Assembly (NCBI GenBank): GCA_902779445.1
Contig: CACZBM010000018.1
Coordinates: 4,363-62,197, forward strand
DNA from: an uncultured Lachnospiraceae bacterium
GTDB lineage: Bacteria > Bacillota > Clostridia > Lachnospirales > Lachnospiraceae
Direction: 5' to 3'
Length of the DNA: 57,835 bases
Shown: positions 44,066-51,523 of the stretch, piece after piece
Layout of the letters: each line of letters opens with the position of its first letter
Numbering within the stretch: the stretch's first letter is position 1
Position numbers and translations under genes: made by a program
Notes under the pieces: generated by a model
The model's database searches: none
What the model saw: only the letters and a program-made list of their open reading frames with translations
Told to the model about the DNA's origin: nothing

Positions 44066-45004
44066 TCACTCATCATTCTCCCCGGACTCTCCCTCAGTCA
44101 ATATCTCCATCATCTCACGAACCATTTCCTCATCAGTCAGTCTGAAGAGGAATTCCACGCGTCGTGATGCCTCCATATCGACCTTTCCGTCCTCGTCATA
44201 AACAGGCTTGCTGTAAGAGCATCCTGTGGCGGAAATAAGTTCTCTTAATTCCTCAACCTGTTCATCCGGCAGTATGTCGCTGTTGTCACTCAGACAATAC
44301 TGCGCCACCGCAAGAGCCCTTTTCTGGGAAAGTTCCAGATTAAAGATATACTTGCCTTCCGTGTCCGTATGGCCTTCGATCATGATCTCGGAGATATTGT
44401 CCTTGTATTTATCGCTTAAAAGAACATCCGCATATCTCGGCAGGAATTTTGAAAGGAATTCTTTTCCGGATTCCTTAAGGACCGACTTATTATAATCAAA
44501 TAAAATGCTGGAATCAAAGGTTATAGCCCCGGTCTTTTCATCCACGGCTACTTTCAGATCAGAATGCTCGAATTCTTTCCTTAAGTCCTCCACAAGCTCC
44601 GTCCTGACTCCGATAATATCGTCAAGCTTCTGCTGCTGTTCACTCATGACAGCTTCCAGCTTATTCAAAAGCTCATGCTGTTCCTTCAGGGTCTTTTCCT
44701 GAATGGCTATCTTCTGGCCCTGCTCGGCAAGTGCTTCTTCCTGCGCGTTTAACATCTTCGCCTGCTCATCGAGAGTGGTCTTTTGAAGTGACACTATATC
44801 CCGTTCCTTATCAAGTTCATCAGCCTGGACGAGAAGTTCCTGTTCCTTCCCCAGAAGCTGGTTCTCTTTCTCATCATACTGCATCTTTGCGTGCAGCATG
44901 GAAACAGCGATAATGATAACAAAAGTAAGTAACAGTCCGGCCATCATATCCGAGTATGAGAGCCAGTATGTAGTTTCTTCATTTGCCCTTCTGAATCTCT
45001 TCAT
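44066..45004 (-). CDS. MotB/OmpA-like stator protein (ZorB-like)
   Basis: A 312-aa membrane protein laid out as a stator subunit: a single N-terminal helix (17-37) carrying Asp19 in LSYSDMMAG, the position of the proton-carrying Asp of MotB. A long Gln/Glu/Lys coiled coil (about 40-140) follows, then an OmpA/MotB wall-binding domain (about 160-300) with IEGHTDTEGKY and LSQKRALAV. It overlaps the MotA-like gene by ATGA. No flagellar gene is near, so this is a non-flagellar ion-driven complex. ZorB of Zorya defence has the same layout but is usually shorter. Confidence 0.85.
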   Translation of the reverse strand: MKRFRRANEETTYWLSYSDMMAGLLLTFVIIIAVSMLHAKMQYDEKENQLLGKEQELLVQADELDKERDIVSLQKTTLDEQAKMLNAQEEALAEQGQKIAIQEKTLKEQHELLNKLEAVMSEQQQKLDDIIGVRTELVEDLRKEFEHSDLKVAVDEKTGAITFDSSILFDYNKSVLKESGKEFLSKFLPRYADVLLSDKYKDNISEIMIEGHTDTEGKYIFNLELSQKRALAVAQYCLSDNSDILPDEQVEELRELISATGCSYSKPVYDEDGKVDMEASRRVEFLFRLTDEEMVREMMEILTEGESGENDE

Positions 45005-46296
45005 TTTCCGGTCTTCCTGTTTGTCTCATCCAGATGCCTAATAACTCTTCCAAGCTCCTCTAAAGTGGCGTTTATCTCTTCGATCCTGTCTCTGAAGTGG
45101 GTCTCTACCTGTCTTAGATTGTCATTTATGATCCTGAAAGTCTCATCCACTTCCGAAGGCAGGGCTTCTGAGATCCTCGCAGTTTTTTCACTCTGCTTCT
45201 TTAAGCTTTCGATCTCCAGTACAACGGATTTGCTGAGATCCTGAACTTCTACGGTATAGGACTTTAGTGATAACTGAAGGTCTTTAACCGAGGATGCGAT
45301 ATCCTTCAATTCTCCGGCAGTCTCCGTATTGTCAGTCAGTATTTCCTTAACTTTCTTTTCATTCTCACCCTGAATCAGAAGCGTTCTGTCTATGGTGTCT
45401 GAAAGCTTTGTAAATGTTCCTCCGAGAGACCTGTCCATTTCTTCCATAAATCGGTCAACTATACGGCCAAGCTCCTCCATCTGATCTCTGGATCTTATAT
45501 TTGCAATATTCTCAAGCTGCAAGATCGCCTTTGTCTGTTTTTCCGTGAGTTCGATAAGCTTATTCACGCCTTCTGCCGCAGTATCCGGCATAACAAACTT
45601 TTTATATGTGCTGAGGAAATCCCTTACGGCAGTTTCAGCTTCATCCAGTCTCCTCTTGTATACGTAGTTAAATACCAGCGAAAATACCATTCCGTATATG
45701 GAGGTGTGGAAAGCCACCTTTATACCCTCCATAAGAGGTTCTATACTGTTTGTGATCTCCGCTGTGGTTCCTGTATTAAAGTTCTGAAGCCCCAGCGTAA
45801 GTCCGAGGAAAGTACCAAGGATACCAAGCCCTGTCATGGCTCCCGCCACCTGATTCAGGCTCTCTCTGTGAATGATGGAATCAATGAGATCTAAACCGAT
45901 ATAGTCCTCTATATCGCATTTGTAATATGATCTGTCATTATGTACCACTCTGTCCAGTTCGTAGCAGAAATCCTTATATCTCTCCCGCAGTATCCTGTCT
46001 CTGAAGAGTTCTTCCTTATCTTCCCTGTACTTTTCCCAGAGAAATCTATGGGAGTGCTTTGCATCCTCCTCTATCTTCTCGGAAACGTTTATAAGATCTG
46101 CCGTGATCCCCGCAATGGGAGTGAGACTCCCTGTAATGCTCACTATAAAAACAAGCCCGACTATGACAAACATCGCACCGTTTATAATGATATTGGGAAG
46201 AGCGATATTCTTACCAAACAGGTTCAGGCACACACAGACCGCTGCCATGACTATATAGCTAATAACGATCAGAGCTTCATATCCTTTTTTGTTCAT
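45001..46296 (-). CDS. MotA/TolQ/ExbB-like proton channel protein with long helical tail (ZorA-like)
   Basis: From the ATG at 46296 (AAGGAG 11 nt upstream) the protein has 431 aa. It has helices near 6-26, 36-58, 150-172 and 195-213. The last two form the MotA/ExbB core (TGLGILGTFLGLTLGL and FHTSIYGMVFSLVFN). About 218 residues of Glu/Lys-rich cytoplasmic helix follow, as in ZorA, where such a tail hangs into the cell. It is translationally coupled to the MotB-like gene, so together they should form a 5:2 ion-driven motor. Zorya effector genes (ZorC/D/E) are absent. The longer frame's ATG at 46320 has only repeat-derived bases as a ribosome site. Confidence 0.85.
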   Translation of the reverse strand: MNKKGYEALIVISYIVMAAVCVCLNLFGKNIALPNIIINGAMFVIVGLVFIVSITGSLTPIAGITADLINVSEKIEEDAKHSHRFLWEKYREDKEELFRDRILRERYKDFCYELDRVVHNDRSYYKCDIEDYIGLDLIDSIIHRESLNQVAGAMTGLGILGTFLGLTLGLQNFNTGTTAEITNSIEPLMEGIKVAFHTSIYGMVFSLVFNYVYKRRLDEAETAVRDFLSTYKKFVMPDTAAEGVNKLIELTEKQTKAILQLENIANIRSRDQMEELGRIVDRFMEEMDRSLGGTFTKLSDTIDRTLLIQGENEKKVKEILTDNTETAGELKDIASSVKDLQLSLKSYTVEVQDLSKSVVLEIESLKKQSEKTARISEALPSEVDETFRIINDNLRQVETHFRDRIEEINATLEELGRVIRHLDETNRKTGK

Positions 46297-46323
46297 GCTT
46301 CTAAACTCTCCTTTTGACATAAA

Positions 46324-46380
46324 GCCTTCCCCCTCCGGGGGAAGGTGGCACGCCCGAGGCGTGACGGATGAGGGTCATCC
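46324..46380 (+). repeat. Two-hairpin repeat, copy 3 (between MotA-like gene and thyA)
   Basis: Hairpin 1 (46325-46345) is CCTTCCCCC/GGGGGAAGG. Hairpin 2 (46349-46363) is CACGCC/GGCGTG. The tail GGATGAGGGTCAT ends 14 nt before the thyA stop. Confidence 0.85.
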
Positions 46381-46393
46381 TGACCAATACTCA

Positions 46394-47353
46394 TTACACC
46401 GCTACCGGGAATTTATGATCAAACTCACTGTATTTATAGTCAATAAGTTTTACGTCATCTTTGGTAAATTCATAGAAATCATGGATATCGGGGTTTATCC
46501 AAACCTCCGGAGCATCAAACTGCTGCCCTTTAAGAAGTTCCCTTACCGGCTCCATATGCCTGTCATAGACATGAGCATTGGTCACTTCGTGAACAAATTC
46601 TCCGGACTTAAATCCGTATGCCGATGCGAGGAGCATAGTGATAAGGCTGTACTGCACCGTGTTCCAGTTATTGGCAACAGCCATGTCCTGTGATCTCTGG
46701 GTCAGCATGGAATTCAATTTCCCATCCATCACATTAAAGAGCATAGAATATGCACAGGGCGCAAGAGCCATCTCACTTAGATCCTCCGGTATATACATCA
46801 TACACATGATCCTGCGGGATCCCGGATCGTTTATAAGCTGGTAGATTATCCTGTCAGTCTGGTCCAGCATCCACATCTTCCGTTCGTCATTATATACAGC
46901 TGCTGTTCTGCCTTTTGTATCTTTGAAGGTTTTTACGCTCCCGCCGTCAGTCACCACACTGCCGCCTCTGAAAGCCTTTACCATTCCTTCTTCCGTAACG
47001 TCCTTATAACAGGATTTCACTCCCATCTGGTAACCGTACGCTTTTCCTATGGATCCGTTCTCATCAGCCCAGGCATCCCACACGTGTGAGTTTAATTCAT
47101 TCACATTATTACTTTTTTTCTGCCATATCCACAGGATCTCATCAAGGGCTGATTTCCAGAAAGTCCTTCTTATAGTCATGATAGGAAATTCTTTTGAAAG
47201 GTCATACCTGTCCACCATTCCGAATATGGCCTTTGTGTGGGCAGGAGTACCGTCATCTTCCCATTTGGGTCTTACTTCCATGTTTTCATCAGATATCCCG
47301 TTATTCAGGATATTCTCAATATTTTCAATAAACAGCTTATCTGCGTAACTCAT
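46394..47353 (-). CDS. thyA: Thymidylate synthase, clostridial variant with insertion
   Basis: It methylates dUMP to dTMP with methylene-THF. The start VRPKWEDDGTPAHTKAIFG and the block TIRRTFWKSALDEILWIWQ are typical. The active-site Cys200 sits in LAPCAY instead of the E. coli PPCH, and the substrate loop reads QRSQDMAVANNWN instead of DxxxGLPFN, keeping the Asn; both are, to my knowledge, features of a known Firmicute ThyA branch. HVYDRH is present. About 45 residues (roughly 117-162) are inserted before LDQTDRIIYQL, making 319 aa against about 280. It is a single-gene unit between two repeat copies. Confidence 0.92.
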   Translation of the reverse strand: MSYADKLFIENIENILNNGISDENMEVRPKWEDDGTPAHTKAIFGMVDRYDLSKEFPIMTIRRTFWKSALDEILWIWQKKSNNVNELNSHVWDAWADENGSIGKAYGYQMGVKSCYKDVTEEGMVKAFRGGSVVTDGGSVKTFKDTKGRTAAVYNDERKMWMLDQTDRIIYQLINDPGSRRIMCMMYIPEDLSEMALAPCAYSMLFNVMDGKLNSMLTQRSQDMAVANNWNTVQYSLITMLLASAYGFKSGEFVHEVTNAHVYDRHMEPVRELLKGQQFDAPEVWINPDIHDFYEFTKDDVKLIDYKYSEFDHKFPVAV

Positions 47354-47370
47354 TTACTCTCCTTATTATT

Positions 47371-47432
47371 AGCCTTCCCCCTCTGGGGGAAGGGGGACCA
47401 TGCAGCTTGTCTGCATGGTGGATGAGGGTCAT
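47371..47432 (+). repeat. Two-hairpin repeat, copy 4 (in the thyA leader)
   Basis: Hairpin 1 (47373-47393) is CCTTCCCCC/GGGGGAAGG, the same stem as copy 3. Hairpin 2 (47397-47419) has a 9-bp stem ACCATGCAG/CTGCATGGT. The tail GGATGAGGGTCAT follows. It lies between the thyA -10 box and its ribosome site, so it is transcribed in the thyA mRNA leader. Confidence 0.85.
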
Positions 47433-47439
47433 TCTCTAG

Positions 47440-47448
47440 ATTATACCA
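47440..47448 (-). promoter_or_regulatory. Extended -10 promoter of thyA
   Basis: The minus strand reads TGGTATAAT, a perfect -10 with the extended TG. No TTGACA-like box is at the right distance. A 15-bp palindrome starts directly upstream of it. Confidence 0.6.
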
Positions 47449-47449
47449 C

Positions 47450-47464
47450 ATATTCTTAGAATAT
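47450..47464. promoter_or_regulatory. Operator-like 7-1-7 palindrome between thyA and the lipoprotein operon
   Basis: ATATTCT-T-AGAATAT is a perfect palindrome with 7-bp arms and one central base. It covers the spacer region of the thyA promoter and lies 40 nt upstream of the opposite promoter. The cognate regulator is not identifiable. Confidence 0.45.
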
Positions 47465-47503
47465 TGATGTCACTCTGAGCGGAGCGGAGAATCCCTGGAA
47501 AAT

Positions 47504-47532
47504 TTGCCATATCCCGTTTTTAATCGTATAAC
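47504..47532 (+). promoter_or_regulatory. SigmaA promoter of the DUF4163/DUF3298 lipoprotein operon
   Basis: TTGCCA (47504-47509), a 17-nt spacer and TATAAC (47527-47532) match consensus in five of six bases each. The start point should be near 47539, about 43 nt before the ATG. Confidence 0.7.
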
Positions 47533-47581
47533 TATTATAGTTTATCTACAGTCAATTTTTTAATAAAGGAATCTTTACGGT

Positions 47582-49201
47582 ATGAGAAAGAAGAGATTGA
47601 TATTTTTAGCACTTATTACTTCATTAACCCTTGTGTTTACGGCCTGCGGAGGTGTGGATACGGAAGTGTCGGATGCTTCAGGCGGTTCCGGGGCAGCGGC
47701 AGCGCCTGCGGAAAAGGCGGCGGCACCGGGTTCAAAGCTCTCTGAAGAGCCGGCTGAGGCAGGATCAGAGGAAAAAGCTGCTGATGAGAATGAAAGTAAG
47801 TCCTCATCAGAGGCATCCCTGCCACAGTTCAAGGTAAATAATGAAAATTACGAAAGCCAAGGTGAACATTTCTACGGCAGCTTTGAGAGGGTGGAGATCA
47901 CTGATAACGACCATCAGGTACTGAAAGAGGCGGTTAAGGATTTTTTTGATGCTACGAGAGCAGATTTCGACAAGCTCTGTGCGGACTATGAAGCAGAAGC
48001 GGATAAGGCAGCGGAGGAAGCTGAAAAGTCAGGGGAAGAGGATCCCTACACACCCTCTTATTCCCATGGGATCTACTCCAAGGTTACCCGTTCAGACAAC
48101 CAGATGTTCAGTGTCTGCGTAAATGTATACTCCTTCACCGGAGGAGCCCACGGCAATTCCTTCTCATACGGCGTGAACTTTGATACCGAGACCGGTGAGG
48201 TACTGTCAGCCAGGCATATCGGAGATGTGACGGCATCAGTTAAAGACTATGTGCTGAAGACCATAGATGAATCCGGTAAGGAAGCTGAGGAAGGACTTTT
48301 CCCGGAGTACAGGGATACAATAGACACTATGTTTTCTCAAAATATGGATGAGCTCGCCTACTGGTTCGATGATGCGAGGCTGATCGTAGCCTTCCAGGAG
48401 TATGACATAGCTCCCCATGCAGCAGGAATACTGGAATTCGGAGTGCCCTATCATGACCTGACGGGCTTTAATACAAAATATATACCAAAGAGGGACTTCT
48501 GTGCCGTGACACTAAATAACAACGGTTTCGTTGATTTTATCGATGTGGACGGAGACGGGACGGATGAAAAGATCCGGCTTGAGAATAAGGAAACCGACGA
48601 CTATTATTCCACATTCATCCTCCATAAGGACGAAGAGGAGGAGACATTAAAGTTTGAATACTATTATTCTGCCACACCGAAATTCGTGCATAGGGGAAGC
48701 GACGATTATTTCTTTATAGAAGCCATGACGGATAATGACTGGACAGATACGGAAATGCTGGATGCAAAGACCCTGAAGCTCATCACCGAATTTGAAGGAT
48801 CCGTCAGAAATATAGATGAAGAAAAGATCACAATAGTCACCCGTCAGAATGCCCTTGGAACCTGGTCCGGGGAAAAAGACTATACCTATGACAGTAAGGG
48901 CATCTCAACGGATCAGGATCATTACAGGATAAACAACTATTCCGAAGGGGATGACAGGGTCTCCCTCACCCTTAAGACCGACCTTGAATACCACACTGCA
49001 CCCGGAAAAGCGGACACAGAAACCCTTAAAAAGGGAGCAAAGATCTATCCCACAACCCTTTATGAAACCGAGGTTGGATTTGAAACCGAAACCGGACAGG
49101 AAGGCTTTATCACATACGAAAGCGATGAAGAAAACGGCGGTATCAGGATAAACGGTATCAATGAAAATGATATATTTGACGGGATAATGTACGCAGGGTA
49201 A
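47582..49201 (+). CDS. Lipoprotein with DUF4163/DUF3298 (PdaC/RsiV-like) domain
   Basis: An exported lipoprotein of 539 aa: a basic, hydrophobic leader ends in the lipobox FTAC with Cys22. An Ala/Ser/Glu-rich linker (about 25-80) follows. Residues around 95-300 match the DUF4163 plus DUF3298 pattern (YSFTGGAHGNSFSYGVNFDT, then the C-terminal half with YDIAPHAAG), seen in PdaC and in the lysozyme-sensing anti-sigma factor RsiV. The rest is a second, beta-rich half with GFVDFIDVDGDGTDEKI, an Asp-rich Ca-type loop as in VCBS/FG-GAP repeats, and an SH3-like end. AAAGGA lies 11 nt upstream. It heads a three-gene operon with the PHP and HAD genes. Confidence 0.85.
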   Translation: MRKKRLIFLALITSLTLVFTACGGVDTEVSDASGGSGAAAAPAEKAAAPGSKLSEEPAEAGSEEKAADENESKSSSEASLPQFKVNNENYESQGEHFYGSFERVEITDNDHQVLKEAVKDFFDATRADFDKLCADYEAEADKAAEEAEKSGEEDPYTPSYSHGIYSKVTRSDNQMFSVCVNVYSFTGGAHGNSFSYGVNFDTETGEVLSARHIGDVTASVKDYVLKTIDESGKEAEEGLFPEYRDTIDTMFSQNMDELAYWFDDARLIVAFQEYDIAPHAAGILEFGVPYHDLTGFNTKYIPKRDFCAVTLNNNGFVDFIDVDGDGTDEKIRLENKETDDYYSTFILHKDEEEETLKFEYYYSATPKFVHRGSDDYFFIEAMTDNDWTDTEMLDAKTLKLITEFEGSVRNIDEEKITIVTRQNALGTWSGEKDYTYDSKGISTDQDHYRINNYSEGDDRVSLTLKTDLEYHTAPGKADTETLKKGAKIYPTTLYETEVGFETETGQEGFITYESDEENGGIRINGINENDIFDGIMYAG

Positions 49202-49217
49202 ATGAAAGGACAGGCTG

Positions 49218-50111
49218 ATGACAGAAGGAAATATAAGGGACGGAGTGGTGGACAGGAGGCCGGTTGACCTCCACGTACACTCCAATAAGTCGGACGGTAC
49301 ATATACCCCTGCGGAACTTGTACAATACGCGGTTAAAAAGGATCTGCGGGTTATGGCCTTAACAGACCACGATACCGTGGACGGACTGCCCGAAATAAAA
49401 GAAGCAGCATCAAAACTTGAAAATGCTCCGGAGATCGTTGACGGAGTGGAGCTCTCCACGGATCTCGAAGGAAGGGATGTACACATTGTCGGGCTTTTTA
49501 TCAATACCGAAGACCCCGGTCTCAGCCGGTACCTTCAGAAATTTAAGGATTCCCGTGATACACGGAATGAGAAGATGTGCGATGCCCTTGCAAAGGGCCT
49601 CAACATGGATATCTCCTATGAAAAGCTTAAAAATGCCTTTCCCGGAGCCGTTATCACGAGAGCACATTATGCGAGGTACATGCTGGAGCATAATTACATA
49701 AGCTCCATGAACGAGGCCTTTGAACGGTGGATAGGTGATGACAAGCCCTATTATATACCCAGGGAAAAGGTAAGACCTGAAGATGCGGTAGAACTGATAA
49801 AAAAGGCTTCGGGTATCCCTATACTCGCCCATCCTGTCCTCTATAAATTCTCTCTTACCCGGCTTGAAAAGCTTATTTCCGACCTGAAAGAAGCAGGACT
49901 TCTCGGAATGGAGACGAGATACAGCACATACACAGCCGGTGATACCAGACAGATGATGATGCTTGCCGAAAAATACGGGCTGCTGGAGTCCGGCGGATCA
50001 GATTTTCATGGCAGCAATAAAAAAGATATCGATCTCGGCACGGGCAAAGGAAGTTTATTTGTCCCTTACGAGGTATTTGAACGATTAAAGGAACTCCGGA
50101 ATTCACTATGA
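49218..50111 (+). CDS. PHP-domain metal-dependent phosphoesterase (TrpH/YciV-like)
   Basis: A 297-aa polymerase-and-histidinol-phosphatase fold enzyme with the four metal motifs: DLHVHSNKSDGT (His19, His21), ALTDHDTVDG (His51, Asp52), a central His region (ITRAHYARYM, ILAHPVLY) and GGSDFHGSN. Relatives hydrolyse 3',5'-nucleoside bisphosphates or trim short RNA ends (RNase AM). AAAGGA lies 7 nt before the ATG. It overlaps the HAD gene by ATGA, suggesting linked phosphate-ester chemistry. Confidence 0.9.
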   Translation: MTEGNIRDGVVDRRPVDLHVHSNKSDGTYTPAELVQYAVKKDLRVMALTDHDTVDGLPEIKEAASKLENAPEIVDGVELSTDLEGRDVHIVGLFINTEDPGLSRYLQKFKDSRDTRNEKMCDALAKGLNMDISYEKLKNAFPGAVITRAHYARYMLEHNYISSMNEAFERWIGDDKPYYIPREKVRPEDAVELIKKASGIPILAHPVLYKFSLTRLEKLISDLKEAGLLGMETRYSTYTAGDTRQMMMLAEKYGLLESGGSDFHGSNKKDIDLGTGKGSLFVPYEVFERLKELRNSL

Positions 50112-50935
50112 GAAAACGTTTTTTATTCACAGACCTGGATCTTACTCTTCTAACCAGTGAAAAGACCATAAGCGGAGAAAATCTGGAAGCCATAGATCAT
50201 TTTCTCAATGAAGGGAATTACTTCGCCTTTGTAACAGGACGGCCTTTTGAAGATACTGCCCCGCTGGCAAAAAGGTTTTTGCTTGAAAGAGACGGGGTAT
50301 ATATCGCAAGCTTTAACGGTGGAAAGATCTCGGAGTTTAAGAACGGTGAATGGGTCACCATCATTAAGGAACCCGTTTCTTTCGAGGATACCAGATTCCT
50401 TTTTGAAGAAGCTGAGAAACGCCATGTACACTGCCAGACCTATACGGACAGGTATGTAGTTGCTCTTCATGACACTGATATTTTAAGAAGCTATACCGAT
50501 GGAAAAGCTCTGGATCCTTATGTGGTCCCCGACATCGATTCCCTTATGGACTATCTTCCGGAACCTCCCCTTAAAGTGGTCTGCGCCGCATTAAATGACA
50601 GGCCTTCTCTTGAGAGATTTCAGGAATATATCACGCCTCTTGTTAATGACAGACTGTTTTCGCTCTTTTCAAGCGACCGCCTGCTGGAATTTGGCACATG
50701 GAATGCCACAAAGGCAAAGGCTGTAGAATTTCTTTCAAAGCATGTGGGAGTGGATATTAAAGATACTGTTGCTGCCGGGGATGAAGCCAATGATATCTCA
50801 ATGATACAGGCAGCAGGTATAGGTTATGCCGTTAGCAACGCAAGAAGCGAAGTCAAGGCAGAGGCCGACCGCATCACCGAAAATGACCATAACCACGGGG
50901 CAATAGCTGAGATCATATGGAAAATGGAGAACTGA
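50108..50935 (+). CDS. HAD-superfamily Cof-type phosphatase
   Basis: A cytoplasmic sugar- or nucleotide-phosphate hydrolase of 275 aa. Motif I is FTDLDLTLL with nucleophile Asp9 and acid Asp11, then VTGRPF (motif II), the motif III Lys in NATKAKAVEFL, and AAGDEANDISMI (motif IV). A type IIB cap lies between. The motif IV GDEAND differs from the usual GDNEND. It is the last gene of the operon; its 3' end overlaps the convergent Hpt gene by 23 bp with no terminator between. Confidence 0.9.
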   Translation: MRKRFLFTDLDLTLLTSEKTISGENLEAIDHFLNEGNYFAFVTGRPFEDTAPLAKRFLLERDGVYIASFNGGKISEFKNGEWVTIIKEPVSFEDTRFLFEEAEKRHVHCQTYTDRYVVALHDTDILRSYTDGKALDPYVVPDIDSLMDYLPEPPLKVVCAALNDRPSLERFQEYITPLVNDRLFSLFSSDRLLEFGTWNATKAKAVEFLSKHVGVDIKDTVAAGDEANDISMIQAAGIGYAVSNARSEVKAEADRITENDHNHGAIAEIIWKMEN

Positions 50936-51521
50936 TGATCTCCCTTATCTTTTCCGCAGCCTCATCGTAGAGGAAATCATTTATATACCCGATAGCCTGA
51001 GTAAGAAGCTCCTTCTGGGTGATCCTGAAAGGGTAGCCTGTGAGCTTTAATGCAAGTTCTTTAGAGAGTTCATCATCAAAATCATCCAGGGCAGCGAGGA
51101 GCTTATTTGCTGTCGTAAGCGCCTCCTCTGCAGATATCTCATCTGCCGGTTTCACTGTATCCATTTCCCCCAGGGGACGTATCTTTTCTATGAGATCATC
51201 GTATGCAGACAGGACTGACGGGGTCTTATGGTCTATAAGGCCGGTATTTCCGGATCTCGCCGCAGTCTCCAGCTCTTCAAACATATCCCCCAGTGTCAGA
51301 GCGCCTATCATCCGTGAATTACTCTTCATGGCATGGACTGTTATCATGAAATTTTCATAATCCTCTGCTGCTAAGTACTCTTCTATTTTCAGTCTGTTCT
51401 TCTCGTGATTCCTGTAAAAGCGCTGGATCGCAGATATATATTTCTCCTCATTACCCGTATAACCGATACCCTTACTTACATCCAGTCCTGCATCCTCTAA
51501 TATCTTCACATCGTATCCCAA
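50913..51521 (-). CDS. Histidine phosphotransfer (Hpt) protein
   Basis: It shuttles phosphate between receiver domains in a phosphorelay. The 202-aa protein has an Hpt four-helix bundle in its first 110 residues, with phospho-His63 in TVHAMKSNSRMIGA. The rest is a helical tail (ALDDFDDELSKELALKL, then IGYINDFLYDEAAEKI) of a type often linked to Hpt modules. The start is TTG at 51521, with GGAGG 7 nt upstream. It begins 2 nt after the hybrid kinase, its obvious phosphate donor. Confidence 0.88.
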   Translation of the reverse strand: MGYDVKILEDAGLDVSKGIGYTGNEEKYISAIQRFYRNHEKNRLKIEEYLAAEDYENFMITVHAMKSNSRMIGALTLGDMFEELETAARSGNTGLIDHKTPSVLSAYDDLIEKIRPLGEMDTVKPADEISAEEALTTANKLLAALDDFDDELSKELALKLTGYPFRITQKELLTQAIGYINDFLYDEAAEKIREIISSPFSI

Positions 51522-51523
51522 TA

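Noticed and set aside
44066..46296. Complete Zorya defence system
   Set aside because: Only the motor pair is present. No ZorC, ZorD helicase or ZorE nuclease lies on either side; neighbours are a histidine kinase and thyA.
37155..47432. CRISPR array
   Set aside because: The four repeat copies are kilobases apart, contain two hairpins each and have no spacer pattern or cas genes.
48905..49504. 199-codon minus-strand frame across the lipoprotein end and PHP start
   Set aside because: It is antisense to two genes with clear motifs and has no ribosome site or family pattern.
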